NCBI GenBank assembly: GCA_023014485.1
Contig: JAJOZX010000939.1
Location: 963,501-1,027,500 of the forward strand
Reading direction: 5' to 3'
Source: Bathynomus jamesi
Lineage: Eukaryota > Arthropoda > Malacostraca > Isopoda > Cirolanidae
Length of the DNA: 64,000 nt
In this document: positions 1-11,179 of the stretch, one piece after another
Position numbering within the stretch: position 1 is the stretch's first letter
Layout: each line of letters starts with the position of its first letter
Made by a program: the position numbers and the translations under genes
The notes under the pieces: generated by a model
What the model saw: the letters and a program-made list of their open reading frames with translations, nothing else
What the model was told of the DNA's origin: nothing
Database searches by the model: none

Positions 1-613
1 CACCCGCTACTGGTCTCAAAACAACCCTCACTGGTATACCTCTTCAAAGGAACAAGGTGCATCTCGGGTGATGGTATGGTGTGGCATTTGGAAGGATCGC
101 ATCATAGGCCCCCTCTTTTTCGATGAACATGTCACTGGAGGCACCTACCTACGTATGCTCAAGGAAGAAGCATTTCCCAGTGTCTTGAACGAAGAAGGAA
201 ATTTCCCAACATGGTTCCAGCAAGACGGCGCTCCTGCACATTACAGCACCCAAGTAAGGGAATACCTGTACCAACAATTCCATGGTCATTGGATAGGACG
301 TCGAGGGCCTGTGGAATGGCCAGCTAGAAGCCCGGATCTCACGCCACTAGATTTTTATCTCTGGGGCCACTTGAAAGCGCTGGTATACGTAGAGAAAATT
401 AGGAGTGTTGAACATTTGCGGCAGCGCATTACTGGGGCATGTAACATCATTACTCCTGACATCATTCGCCGTGTGCTTGCTGACTGGGTATCACGTCTGA
501 ATTTGTGTATTGAAAACAATGGTGGACATATTGAGCACGTTCTGTAAATAAAAGCTTTTGTTTTGCCTTTTTTTATTATTTTTCCTATGATGCCGGACTT
601 ATGGGACACCCTG
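1..613 (+). mobile_element. Mariner-like element, 3' part, cut by the window edge
   Basis: The right end is a mariner-type terminal repeat (GGGACACCCTG) followed by a TA target dinucleotide. The rest of the visible element encodes the C-terminal half of a transposase in the same orientation. The 5' end lies outside the window. The terminal repeat resembles those of the deleted element at 20395-20800, so the two are probably related families. Confidence 0.85.
2..547 (+). CDS. Mariner-family transposase, C-terminal part (DD41D spacing)
   Basis: This frame is open from the window edge to a stop just before the 3' terminal repeat. It is the RNase-H-like catalytic half of an IS630-Tc1-mariner transposase, which cuts and pastes the element at TA sites. 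The second catalytic aspartate is in the motif QQDGAPAH and the third in SPDLTPLDF. I count 41 residues between them, the spacing of the DD41D (rosa-like) mariner lineage rather than the usual 34. The first catalytic aspartate should lie upstream of the window. The visible part has no stop or frameshift, so the copy could be intact; the missing N-terminal half prevents a judgement. The C-terminal block (RSPDLTPLDFYLWGHLKA) closely matches the element at 3017-3730. Confidence 0.85.
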   Translation, partial: TRYWSQNNPHWYTSSKEQGASRVMVWCGIWKDRIIGPLFFDEHVTGGTYLRMLKEEAFPSVLNEEGNFPTWFQQDGAPAHYSTQVREYLYQQFHGHWIGRRGPVEWPARSPDLTPLDFYLWGHLKALVYVEKIRSVEHLRQRITGACNIITPDIIRRVLADWVSRLNLCIENNGGHIEHVL

Positions 614-779
614 TATACACATTATTATTAATTATATTTTAAGACCCACCTTTACCTTTAGAAGTTCTCGAACCACGGTTCAGGATCTGCAGCATCCCGC
701 CTCATACTTATAAATTGAAGTAAATGAGTGTATATTTCGTTGATGTAATTTTGTAATTGCTAAATTTAATGAAGGTGAC

Positions 780-960
780 ATCCAAAATGCTCATTTCCCC
801 ACTACGTGGGGGTGAGTGTGCCCCAAGGGTTCCGTGAGAAAGAGCAGAAACAGAGTAAGCGGCCAACTCCAGTCCGTCTGATGAGAGCGGCTGACAGCGA
901 GCCAGCTACACACCGCTCATAGTCCACCGTAACCGCTGAGCTACAGGGCGCCCCCAAAAT
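780..960 (-). repeat. tRNA-derived SINE-like fragment
   Basis: Read on the minus strand, the sequence near 930-945 contains TAGCTCAGCGGTTA, a good match to the A box of a tRNA-type RNA polymerase III promoter. I see no clear B box downstream, and the body does not fold as a tRNA. A SINE fragment is the best reading; a decayed tRNA pseudogene is the alternative. Confidence 0.45.
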
Positions 961-1060
961 ATAATAATAATACTAATATTAAAACTACTACTACTAATAA
1001 TAATTTATTCCATACTTCATTTTTTATAACTATTATTTCTATTTGTTCTCTTCCTAGATT

Positions 1061-1162
1061 TTAACCCATTAGTGCCGAACGTCACTTTACTGATTTTGTT
1101 CTGACTAACGCCAGACAATTTTATTTAGTCTCGGGAAAGACCTCTCGGCACTAACGGGTTAA
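1061..1162. mobile_element. piggyBac-like MITE, 102 bp
   Basis: The sequence starts TTAACCCATTAGTGCCGA and ends with its near-perfect inverse, TCGGCACTAACGGGTTAA. Both ends carry TTAA, the piggyBac target site, next to CCC/GGG termini. There is no coding capacity. The ends differ at one position over about 18 bp. Confidence 0.7.
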
Positions 1163-1689
1163 TATTTTTAATATATATGAAATGAAATTAAATGAAAAAC
1201 TTAAATGTGGGAACTTTCATGCCCACATAACAAATAGTAATGATAAAAACTATAAATACAAAACTAAACTAAAACTAAACATAAAAGTCCTAAGAACATT
1301 GCTAATGAAAAATAGCAATGTCGAAGTTAAGTGAAGCTACAGACAAAAGTTTTCATACCATGAAGCCCTAATTTAGATCGGGGTTCCCCAATCTTTTGCG
1401 ATCACGGATGTCTTTCTAACCATAGTAACTTCCGCAGAACCCCCCTCCTTCTCCATAGCGCTAATTTGTTTAGCTTTCTAATATACAGTAGAAGAAAAAA
1501 TACAACTTGCGAAAATTAGAGTATGACTCTTATTTATGGTCACAACAATGAACTTTTACAGTAAAAACTAAAAAGCATTTAAATATGTTTAAAAAATATT
1601 ATTTTTGCTAGTGCAGTAATATTTGGAATTGTTTGGTTTAGATGACATATGGCAGGAGTGGTGAATAGCACGGCTAATCGGGTTAGCTG
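1163..1689. other. Non-coding stretch with one hAT-like end
   Basis: No gene is visible. Near 1380-1445 the text GGGGTTCCCCAATCTTTTG followed by CACGGATG resembles the end of a hAT-type non-autonomous element, but I could not find the matching opposite end or a target duplication. The remainder is AT-rich with nothing recognisable. Confidence 0.35.
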
Positions 1690-2996
1690 ATCTTTTTTAA
1701 TTCTTTTCATTAGACTGTACTGAACGTCTTATTACATCAGGAAGGCTTGAGACATTGTGGTTAGCAGACATGTGCGAAGCTGGGTATCTTTGAGGTAACT
1801 TATGTGGCAAACTAAAAGATGTTATAAAGTAAATTAAGGGTTCTGTCTGAACTTTTTTTATAGTTAGCCCAAAGTTGCTGCCCATATATATTAATGTAGA
1901 AGATAGTAAAGTGTCTTTAGCTTCGCTTGTACAGAATCTGAAGTTCCTTATAATCATATTTGCTTCAGCTGAGTCATCATTGAAGGAGCTGGAGCTGGTG
2001 ATAATTTGACCCAAATGCTTAAATGCTTGTTTTTTCTGTTAACTTCTCATTGATTAGAGCGTTAGGGATGGAACTGCATAACTTTAGTTTTGTAATATTA
2101 AAAACTTCATGGGTAATATAGTTCGCAGATTTTTAGAAGACAATTCGGACTCTTAACAGAGGGACTTATTAATACCATATCATCGCCATAGGCCAAGTTA
2201 TTTGTACTCATATTATCTACACAACATCCAACTTTTACCTCATTAAGAGAAGTACTTAAGCCGTCAATATACACATTAAACAGTAGAGAAGAGAGCAAAG
2301 GGCCTTGTCTAACTGCGAAGGAGGAGCCAAACACTCGGACAATACAGTACATTGTCCCATCTAACAGTGAAAGATTGGTAGCTGTACAAAAATATTAATA
2401 TATTTAATGTGTAAAAAAGGAACCTCCTTGTTCTCTATTTTTTAAATAAAATATTGTGATTCTTAATATTGTAATTTTATTTGTAATTTTAAAAAGTAGG
2501 AGGCCAGAGCAATAGCAATGTAATTATTGCTGGATAGAATGTTCCCATATTTATTTCTGACAAGGGGCAAGACGTATATCCTTGTAAACTCTTCAGGAAT
2601 ATAAATATGAACAAGTATGCTGAGAAAAGCAATATGATACGCAAGCTCCTTACATCAATGGCATACTTTAAATGCTCACTCGATAGGCTATCTACACCTG
2701 AAGTAGAACCTATCTTTAACTCTTTAATCATACTCTTAATTTCAGGAACAAAAGTCCCACTGTCTTCCCTGGTCCCTCTCAAAGTCGTTTCATTGTAGCC
2801 TGCAATAAATTTAGCCCTTTTCACAGCTCAGAACTTTTGAATAGCATGTTTTCCACAACCTTGCAATTTCTTCCTCCTCCGACACATGTTTCCGGGGTAT
2901 TTTTGGCAACCGTTTCGTTCTTAAAAGACTTCCAAAATTTATTATCATTATTGAAGTTAGCCTCACTGGCTTTTGCATGCTCAAATATATACAGTA
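1690..2996 (-). pseudogene. LINE reverse transcriptase fragment (CR1/L2-like), broken
   Basis: Read from high to low coordinates, several frames line up with a non-LTR retrotransposon ORF2. A linker (FWKSFKNETVAKN, near 2950) is followed by the start of the RT domain (KELKIGSTSGVDSL, near 2715). Next come the active-site region RQGPLLSSLLFNVY and AYGDDMVLISPS (near 2200-2310), then the C-terminal part ending NVSSLPDVIRRSVQS (near 1700). The RT box is YGDD rather than the more usual YADD/FADD. Stops and frameshifts separate the pieces. The endonuclease is absent, so this is a 5'-truncated dead copy. Its 5' side stops at the (TA)n array near 2996. The exact clade is an inference. Confidence 0.75.
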
Positions 2997-3016
2997 TATA
3001 TATATATATATATATA

Positions 3017-3730
3017 CAGGGTGGGCCGTAAGTTTCCATACATAGGAAAAATAAACATTTTTTTATGGACAACCATTTTTATTTATATAATATGCTCTAC
3101 ATGGTTGCCATTGTTTTGAAAAAACATTTCAATACGTGTTCCCCACTGTTGATGAACACGCATTAGCACAGTTGACGTTATGCTTGTAATGGCGTTGGTG
3201 ATACGTTCCTTTAGATGATTTATGTCTCGTATCTTTTCCTGATACACCATGGCCTTCAAGTGCCCCAAAGATAGAAATCAAGGGGGGTGAGATCTGGGGA
3301 TCTGGGAGGCCACTCCACAGGACCACGCCGACCAATCCAAGCATCCGGAAACTGCTGATCCAAATACCGACGCACGTGAAGACCATAATGAGGTGGAGCT
3401 CCATCTTGCTGGAAGTAAACTGGGAAGTTACCTTCCTCGTTTAGCAGGGATGGGAAAATCTCTTCTTGCAACATGTTAAGATACCTTTCGGCATTAAGAT
3501 TTCCACTGACAAAAATTGGTCCAATAATTCTGTCACCCCATATCCCGCCCACACCATCACTTTACCGGCACCTTGCATCTTCGTCGGACTCAGCCAGTTA
3601 GGGTTAGCATTACTCCAATAACGCATGTTTTGCCGATTAACCTCTCCATTGACGTAAAAATTTGCTTCATCAGTAACATAAAAACAAACGTTTAATTTTT
3701 CCTATGTATGGAAACTTACGGCCCACCCTG
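3017..3730 (-). mobile_element. Mariner-like element, 5'-deleted derivative, 714 bp
   Basis: Perfect terminal inverted repeats of about 36 bp begin CAGGGTGGGCCGTAAG and are flanked by TA on both sides, within a (TA)n array. The body keeps only the C-terminal half of the transposase on the minus strand; the N-terminal DNA-binding half is gone. Both ends are intact, so it could be moved by a transposase acting in trans. Confidence 0.9.
3083..3690 (-). pseudogene. Mariner transposase C-terminal half, frameshifted
   Basis: The reading begins at VTDEANFYVNGEV, which contains the first catalytic aspartate. It continues through KVMVWAGYG, QQDGAPPHYG and SPDLTPLDFYLWG to an end at NNGNHVEHII. Forty-one residues separate the second and third catalytic aspartates, as in the DD41D lineage. 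All three catalytic aspartates are therefore still present. Frameshifts near 3550 and near 3260 break the frame, and no helix-turn-helix region is present. It cannot make a functional transposase. It is the closest relative in the window of the copy at 2-547. Confidence 0.85.
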
Positions 3731-3739
3731 TATATACAG

Positions 3740-3784
<45 letters not shown>

Positions 3785-3790
3785 CTGTAT
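3731..3790. repeat. (TA)n microsatellite
   Basis: An alternating TA run with a few interruptions directly abuts the right end of the mariner element. The same array lies on its left side (2995-3016), so the mariner inserted into it. Confidence 0.95.
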
Positions 3791-3795
3791 ATATA

Positions 3796-3911
3796 TACCT
3801 TATGAACCTTATGTTGTTTCGTGCGTTGGTCTCTCTTCACACGGAGGTCAAGCTGGTGGCCCCACCTCTAGGTCTGGCCTGGTGGAGGAGCAAGTTGCTT
3901 TCTTGCGCTCT

Positions 3912-3958
<47 letters not shown>
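3796..3958 (-). mobile_element. LINE family B, 3'-terminal fragment plus (TA)n
   Basis: This is about 120 bp matching the 3' end of the LINE at 47545-51195 (shared words include AGGTCAAGCTGGTGG and TTGCTTTCTTGCGCTC). It is followed at 3916-3958 by a TA array. It is a severely 5'-truncated, non-coding copy, flanked by TA arrays on both sides. Confidence 0.7.
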
Positions 3959-3959
<1 letters not shown>

Positions 3960-4771
3960 AGGAAATGTCAGGACCCATAGGCATTATAACATATTTATAC
4001 TAATAAATGTTGAAACTTACGTTGAGTTTGCTAAAACGGAATTTATTACTAATATAAAATACAGTAGAAGTTTTGGCATAAGTGAAAAACAGGTTAGGTA
4101 TAATATAAATTCCAAGTAGGACTCAGGATACGTGACTTCCTGCACGAAAACAACCAGACAGGTCTCAACGTGTTCTTACTGAAACATGTGACGTTTTATG
4201 GGTTAACCAATAAGGTATAGGAATAACAGTCACGTGATGACACACCATAAGTTCATCAAATCATATATTCGTAAATAATCTTAGTTTCAAATAGTACTTG
4301 ATATAAATATCAAAATCATTTAATATTGTGAAATAGGTTACATAAATTAATTAAATAATAAAAAGCAGTTAGAAATGTGTAAAACTGATAAAATAGTGTG
4401 TTTAAAGTTGTTTGTAAGTTTCTGGATCACGGATAGAAAGCCCTAAAAACATTATGGCGGGAGACGCAATCACAGATGGGAAGCCACGAACAAAAAGAAA
4501 CAAGAGAGCACACAAGAAGACCGGACGAGAGTCGGTAATAGCCAAGCAGAGAGAGAAGAGTAGAGTTAAATAATCAAACAGTTTCCCAAACAATTCCTAG
4601 AGTTAATGATGAAGTTCGCTCTAAGCCAATTAAGATATTGCCTAGATATAGTGTATATTTATTTTTTCTTTACCGTTTAGTACTTGTGACAACGCTTTTG
4701 CTGCCGAGATTGACTACAGTCGACTTTCCTCCACGGCCGTCAAAAAATGTTTCCTTCTGCTGTCATATTCG
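3959..4771. other. No recognisable feature
   Basis: About 800 bp of AT-rich sequence without a supported frame, terminal repeats or RNA gene. It ends at the left copy of the 15-bp target duplication of the next LINE. Confidence 0.5.
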
Positions 4772-4801
4772 ACAACTCTCCCTCGTTGGTACTAGTTGGT
4801 A

Positions 4802-7358
4802 CCTGCACAACCAAAGCAACACCAGAGGCGCCAACATAGCCACACACCTAAACAGCCTCTTCATTCTTAACAATACAGAAGAACATACACACATACCATA
4901 TCAAGCAAGATACTCAAACTCCTCCCCAGACATAACTAACGTTCTGTTCCCCCTCACTAGCAACACATACACACTGGAGAACAGACCACCTGCCCATCAT
5001 CATTACAACACGTTCTACACTCTGCCCCAACAGCCTTAGGCACACTTACAGAAATTAGAAGAAAGCCGATTGGGAACAGTTCAAAATACAGACTGAGGAA
5101 CAATTCACCACATTAAACAGCACACCCATCATAAACATCAATACAACACTCAAGACATTTAATCAGATCATCAATAATGCAAACAAATACATACCCAAGG
5201 GCAACATTAGGAAATACAACCCAAATTACACTAGAGAAATAGCCCACCTCATAAGGCAACGTAACAACCTCAAACATAACACACAAACACCACACACAGA
5301 AGCCATAAAACAGCAGACACAACAGCTCAACACAAATAAACAACAAACTCAAACTAAACAAACGGAAACATTTAGGGAATTCATAACAACACTTAACCAC
5401 TCCACAGATACATCCAGGCTATACAAGACTATAAACAGCATTACCCACTCCAACAGCGGTATTCACACCTCACACGCCGGCTATTTGTTGCAGCCAAAAT
5501 AATATCCCAACATATACACAACAAGCTAACATTGTAGTTAATCACTACGCAAAGATAAGTCACTTAAACAGAGACAACAACCAGAAACACGCAGACAGAC
5601 AAACAGCCAGACACAAGAAAACCTACAGACCCGACACGACCATTACACCCTTCAATACAGACCAGACCACCAAGATCATCAAAAACGTTAAGAATTCGAA
5701 GGCTACTGGACCAGACAATATATCTAACATACACCTTAAACACTTCCACAGGGAATGCTAGCTCTTACAAACATCAGCACATATTCATACCAACACTGTA
5801 TTATTCCTGACATATGGAAACAAAGTAAAATTATTACACTACTCAAACCAAACAAAAATCCAACAGAACCAGCTTCCTATAGACCCATTACTTTACTATG
5901 CACATCTTCCAACGTACGTAACAGAAAGACTAATCTTACAAATCACCAACCCACACATACCACTATCGCCTACTCAACATGGATTCAGACCTCACCACTC
6001 AACCACGACATTACTCACTAACCTCACGCAGCACATAATGGATGGCATCAACTCCAGACGACCAGCTCAACGTACACTATTAGCAACAATAGACATTAGT
6101 AAATCATTTGATGCTATCCCACGCTTCTCTCTCATAAACAAAATACTCAACACAAACATGCACAATAACAACAAAAGGTGGCTGAGCAACTATCTTTCAG
6201 GAAGATACTCACATGTCACATTTAATGGCAAGTCATCCAAAAACAAGCTTTTTCCGAACGGGGTCCCTCAAGGCTCTGTTCTCTCACCAACACTCTTCAA
6301 CTTATACATGCATGACATTCCAACACCTATAGATAACAAGCTTACTTTATCATCATATGCAGATGACATCACTCTAACATCCACCCACAACAACATCGAC
6401 ACCGCTACAAATAACCTACAAACATACATAAACAGTATACAAGACTGGCTCACACACAATAGACTCAAAGTAGCACCCACAAAATCAACCATCACCTTGC
6501 TTACAAGCAAACAAAAGAACACCAGATAAATCCACAGCTTACACTAAACAACACCAACATTCCACACACTCACAGAACCAAAATATTATGGGTCACATAC
6601 AACACATCATTATCTTTTGCAAACCACGTGAAGACTTAACACGCTTAGGGTACTAACAGGCACAAACTTTGGACACCAGCAGGAAACAACATCACTCATA
6701 TACAAACAATATATTCGTTCAGTTATGGACTATGCTAGCCCATGCTGGGCACCCATTATCTCAAACACACACATAAACACCTTACAGACAATACAAAACA
6801 ACGCACTTCGTATCATTACAGGATGCACTCAAACAACACCAATAGAACACCTGCACACAGAAACAAAACTACTGAAAGTTAGGGAACATTTAGACATGGG
6901 GGAAACACAATTCATGGCAGCAGCGACAACTAACCCACAACACCCTTGCCACTACATCTACAATCACGCACCGACACCTCGCACCATTAAGGTAACATCA
7001 GAGAGACATTATAACCAAATACTCATTCCATACCACGCCCCACAGACATCACACAGTACAGAAAACACATACACACACACACATCTAACCTACAAAGCAC
7101 TGACACGACTCGGTCCCAATGCGGTCCTAGGTGCGAAGCCGCCACCCATTGACAGGTCAGAGACCAGCCTGAGCAGATCGGATCGAGTTAACTTAGCACG
7201 ATTCCGATGTGGACATCACCCCCAACTTACAGACATATAAACACAGACTAGACAACTCCACAGACGACACCTGTCACCTGTGCCAGGACACACCACAAAC
7301 AATTGAACACATTATGACAGACTGTACCGCTCTAGCACAACATAGAACACAACACAAC
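4802..7358 (+). pseudogene. Jockey-like LINE ORF2: endonuclease end, RT, C-terminal zinc motif
   Basis: The first piece, to about 5036, matches the end of an AP-type endonuclease (SNTRGANIATHLN, SSPDITNVLF). A linker follows, then RT blocks: SYRPITLLC (near 5880), LLATIDISKSFDAIP (first catalytic Asp, near 6085), GVPQGSVLSPTLFNLYMHD and SSYADDITLTS (near 6355). A thumb region (near 6725-7230) is followed by a C-x2-C-x8-H-x4-C motif (CHLCQDTPQTIEHIMTDC) near 7280. The layout is that of Jockey-clade elements, which copy their RNA at a nicked target. At least four frame breaks separate the pieces (about 5490, 5755, 6025, 6530 and 7210), so it is dead. The strand is strongly C/A-rich and poor in G, unlike the neighbouring elements. 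Confidence 0.8.
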
Positions 7359-7366
7359 ATCACTAG

Positions 7367-10144
7367 TAGGTTGCTCCGAAAATTAAAAGATGTTGAAAAA
7401 GCTCATAAAACTTTGCTCCTCGGGCTTCTTCCCATTCTTTTATATCATATTAATGCCAAAAAAAAATATTAGCTACATTGAAACATACTAAGCCTTGCCA
7501 CCAGGCAACTGAAAAATATGCTTTATTGAATTAATTTATTATACTTAATACTTACATTTTTAAAAAAAAATTCAGATTTACTTATCATAAAGAGCGTATC
7601 TATTAAATAAATCGTAGTTTTACTTGAGTTTATATAAACTTAAATAATTTTTACAAAATTTAATACTTATTTTTTTGTCAAGAAGAGCAATAATTAATTA
7701 CTTTTCAATGGCAGACGGAAATGGTAATAATAATGAAGATGATCCAAGTAAAAAATCAAAGGATAATTAAAATACTTCCTTAAGAAAAGATGATATAATA
7801 TGGCTAATAGAAAAGCCTATCGAAAAACTCTCTGATGTTCGAATCCCAACGAAGGGGGACATTTTACGCTATTTTTTCAACCTAAAAGATGGACCAATGA
7901 AGAAAGAGAAATTTAGAAATTTTAACGGTACAATTGCTGAAAAAGTATTAGAAGATACAGAAAAGAAGTGGATGAAATCAGGAATCGAAACACAACGTAA
8001 AATTAAAGTCAAGAAAAAGATTTTAGACCTTTACGAGAATTATAGGACACTCCAAAAAAAGAATGGTTCCAATTCCAGCAAGGTAAAGGAAGAAAATTTT
8101 GTTAGAGACCTTGACTCCTATTTTTTTATTGACCATAAAGATGCTGAACGCAGAGTTCAAACTGATCGGTTGAGGACGACAGAACAGAAAAAAGAGGATA
8201 TTGATTTCATAAATGCAATGAAAGAGGGTAGAAAAGTTCTTTTGGGATCCGAAGATAAAAAGTATTCAAAAAAAGGTTAAAGCTAAAAGGAATAGGGAAG
8301 AGGATTTCACTTACAGAATGGAGACAGACATGCGAAGAAGAGAGCTACAAGAGGCTTCAACTAGCGAACTTAACGATGAGATAAACATTGTTGATGAAGA
8401 TTATTTAGAACTAGATGATAGTGATAATGATGAAAATGTGATTTCAAATTCTGATAAAAAATCAAAAAGAAAGCGTTCGAAAACTATTACACTAGAACTT
8501 CTATGAAACCCATTCAAAAGTAAAAAAATATCTGAAATCGCTGATCGTTTAAATTTATCTTCTGGCCAAAGAACTGCATTTATGGCTGCCATCGCAACAG
8601 AGGGGGGAGTTGATTTGGAGAATATCACGTTGTCTAAAACAAGTACGAGGACAGCAAGTAAAATAGTGCGGCAAGAAAAAGGCGAAGAAATCAAAAGTAA
8701 TTTTGTATGCCCAAAATTTTGTAATCTTCATTGGGATGGAAAAACTTTGCATGAAGATGATGAAAGATTAGGAGTGCTGATATCTAGTGCCCCAGGATAT
8801 GAAGAGGAAAAGCTCCTTGGCGTTCCAAAAATCGCCGATGCACTGGTAATACACAAGTGAATGCTACTCATTCTCTAGTAGCTGAATGGAAAGTCGAATC
8901 CAATATATATGGTCTTGTTTTTGACACTACGGCGTCCAACTCCGGCTGAAAAAATGGAGCCTGTGTAAAATTAGAAGAATTATTCCAAAAAACACTTTTC
9001 TTTTTTGCTTGTAGACACCACATACTGGAAAGAATCTTGCAAGCAGTTTGATCAAAACTTTTCGGCGATACAAGTAGTCCAAATAATTTAGATTTTAAAA
9101 ATTTTCAGAAGTTTTGGAATACCATCAACAAAGAAAATTTTAAAATCCTTGAATTTAAAGATCGATCCTTAAAATCTCGTTGTGAAGATGTTAAAAAATT
9201 TCTTCAAGAAACGTTGACCCACTGTTTTCAAATAAAATTGAGATCTCTGAAAAGCGCCAAATAGCTAAAAAAATTATGAAGATGAAAAAAGTAAACAGTT
9301 TTAAAATGGGAGTTCTCACTTTCCCTAAATTAAACTCTTCGACGACATTAATTTCGCTGATTGGAGTAAACTCTATGTTTCTTTTACAAACTCTGGGAAT
9401 AGATATGGAATGGATGACAAAGGACCCAAGTGAGTGGAACGTAGATTCTGAATATAAAAAAGCATTTGAATATGTTAGAAGTGTCAAAGTAGTAAATGAT
9501 CTTGCAGAAAGAGCTGTGAAGCTCATTCAAGATTACTCAAATAACATTACCAAGGACGAGCCCCAAAGACAGTACATGCTTCAGGTTGTAGAGCGCCACA
9601 GGAAACTAATTCCTGATTTCAAGAAAGGGACACTAAACCATCTGTAAAATCAAAATAAGATCGAAACGGACTGTTTATAACTGCCAAAAAGAGGCCCACT
9701 CCTGCTAAAACAAAAGTAAACCTGATGGCTACAGTTATAAACAATTACGTAGGAGTGAGGGGGCATAAACCTCGGTAAAGGCCAATATTCATCTAATTTC
9801 CCTAGAAATAAGAAGAAATACCAAATTTTAAGCTCGTCTTTGTTTTTTTTTTGCACATATACTTATACTATATCAATGCTTTCTATTTTTAAATCAATTC
9901 TAATTAACTCTAATTTATTTTTATGAGGTTTATGTAACTTAATCTTAAGTAATAATACCTACAAATCAGACCTAATTGCATAATTCGAAAATCACAAAAC
10001 CTCAATTTTACATGAGGCTGGTGGCAAGGCTTAATATGATAGGATCGAGCTACAAATTTCCAAAAGTATTCAGAAGCATGATAGCAATGAGAAAATAACT
10101 GGGGAGCAAATATTCAAAATTATGTTTTTTTTTGGAGCACCCTA
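7367..10144 (+). mobile_element. TAGG-end DNA transposon (copy 1), perfect 8-bp duplication
   Basis: The ends are TAGGTTGCTCC at the left and GGAGCACCCTA at the right (inverse TAGGGTGCTCC, one mismatch). They are flanked by an exact 8-bp duplication, ATCACTAG (7359-7366 and 10145-10152). A second, subterminal inverted repeat (TAAGCCTTGCCACCAG) lies near 7488 and 10021. An 8-bp duplication with TAGG ends is typical of hAT-like transposons. The coded protein shares its signature with the elements at 54294 and 56982 and shares N-terminal features with the one at 34433. Confidence 0.85.
7708..9647 (+). pseudogene. Transposase-like protein of TAGG-end transposon copy 1, broken
   Basis: The likely start is ATG at 7708; an in-frame TAA follows after 20 codons and the frame then continues. 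Recognisable blocks in order are a basic, charged N-terminal part (7897-8506), LHWDGKTLHEDDERLGVLIS and LLGVPKIADAL (near 8730-8850), and VFDTTASNSG (near 8929). After these come FFACRHHILERIL (near 9005) and a C-terminal VVNDLAERAVKLIQDY (near 9490) ending KKGTLNHL. I infer that the Asp of DTTASN and the Glu of AERAV are catalytic, as in other RNase-H-fold transposases; this is not proven. Several stops and frame changes make it dead. Its C-terminal 60 residues match those at 57170-57526 closely, so the family assignment is firm even though the superfamily name is not. Confidence 0.7.
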
Positions 10145-10266
10145 ATCACTAGTGCGCTGAACCTCTGGTCAACTGCGGAGAGGGCGATCGGTTACCTGCG
10201 TGCCGCCGCTTGCTCGATCAGGGTGGGCTGATCGGCTAACCAACAACAACAACAACTCTCCCTCGT

Positions 10267-10862
10267 CCTTGAAATGCACGCTAAAGATTCCTACGACCAT
10301 CTGGTATCAACTACGATAACTAAACATGAATGTAAACACACACACACACACACACACACCTGTGCCGCCCACAAAGTCGTATTTTATTGTTTTTTTCAGC
10401 AAATTAAGTAAATTATGTTCATTATGACGCTATGATATGCAATGTAAGTGTTTATGTTATATCATAACCCATAATATAAAGCAATTATCATGAATAGTTT
10501 GACGAATTTTACGTTTTTCATAATACACATTTTCTGGTTGAAATTAAAATTTTATTGTTTTCAAGAAATTTTAATGCCATATATGTATTCCTTACGGCCA
10601 TTTCAAATTGGAATTTCAAAAAAGAAAGTCAAATACTTTTATATTTTGCTGGATAATTGACATCTATTGTGAAACCCCTCTGAAATTCCCTGGGGCAGCA
10701 AAAGGGTTAAGTATATAATAGTTTTCTAACAGCGTCTTTCATACCCGACTGTGACTTACAGTATATGTGGTTCGAGTAAAACCCAAAAGTGGAGTAGTGA
10801 TATTTTCAAAACAAATGGACGTATGGGACTGGCGACGTCGTCATCAAGGGGCTAATCTAAAT
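10267..10862. other. Non-coding stretch with a (CA)n array
   Basis: It contains a short CA microsatellite at about 10334-10358 and otherwise AT-rich sequence. No gene or terminal repeat is recognised. Confidence 0.5.
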
Positions 10863-10990
10863 TGTAGTTGCATCGTTCCCAGTGGATGTGGCAAATTCTG
10901 ATTATCTTAGTAATACAAATTACTAAGATAACCAGACAGATAACTGTGCCGTAGGTGCTGTCGTAACATCGAAACGATGCAACTTACCCA
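10863..10990. repeat. Nested inverted repeats
   Basis: The outer arms are GTTGCATCGTT near 10867 and its inverse AACGATGCAAC near 10974. Inside lies a perfect 13-bp stem (TTATCTTAGTAAT at 10902, inverse at 10919) with a 4-nt loop. It could be a small foldback element; no target duplication was identified. Confidence 0.5.
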
Positions 10991-11037
10991 CGTATGCTGA
11001 TAGACCTAACTCAGCTCGGCTAAGAATCAGCTGGCTA

Positions 11038-11130
11038 TCTCTACCAATTCTGTCGGTACCACTTCTGCTGGCTACCAAATCTGTGGCTACCAATTCTGTT
11101 GGTACCAATTCTGCTGGCTATCGCTACCAA
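11038..11130. repeat. Degenerate minisatellite, unit about 18-20 bp
   Basis: About four to five imperfect copies of a unit like CTACCAATTCTGTTGGTA. No coding frame is supported. Confidence 0.6.
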
Positions 11131-11179
11131 TTTTTTTGTAATCATATATCCCGAGTAAAGTCCTTATTATTATTTCACA

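Larger units (their letters stand above)
4787..10251 (+). mobile_element. Jockey-like LINE, 5'-truncated, with a nested DNA transposon
   Basis: The same 15 bp (ACAACTCTCCCTCGT) stand at 4772-4786 and 10252-10266. They read as a LINE target-site duplication. The element begins inside the endonuclease domain and ends with a short (CAA)n tail near 10240. Its last coding part is cut at 7358 by the DNA transposon at 7367-10144 and resumes at 10145-10251. The outer duplication and the nested one support each other. Confidence 0.8.

Noticed and set aside
4402..4593. Hydrophobic 63-residue frame, minus strand
   Set aside because: Short, no recognisable motif, no codon or context support.
4772..4786. 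Chance repeat rather than a LINE target duplication
   Set aside because: Considered, but 15 identical bases that exactly bracket a LINE start and its (CAA)n tail are unlikely by chance; I kept the duplication.
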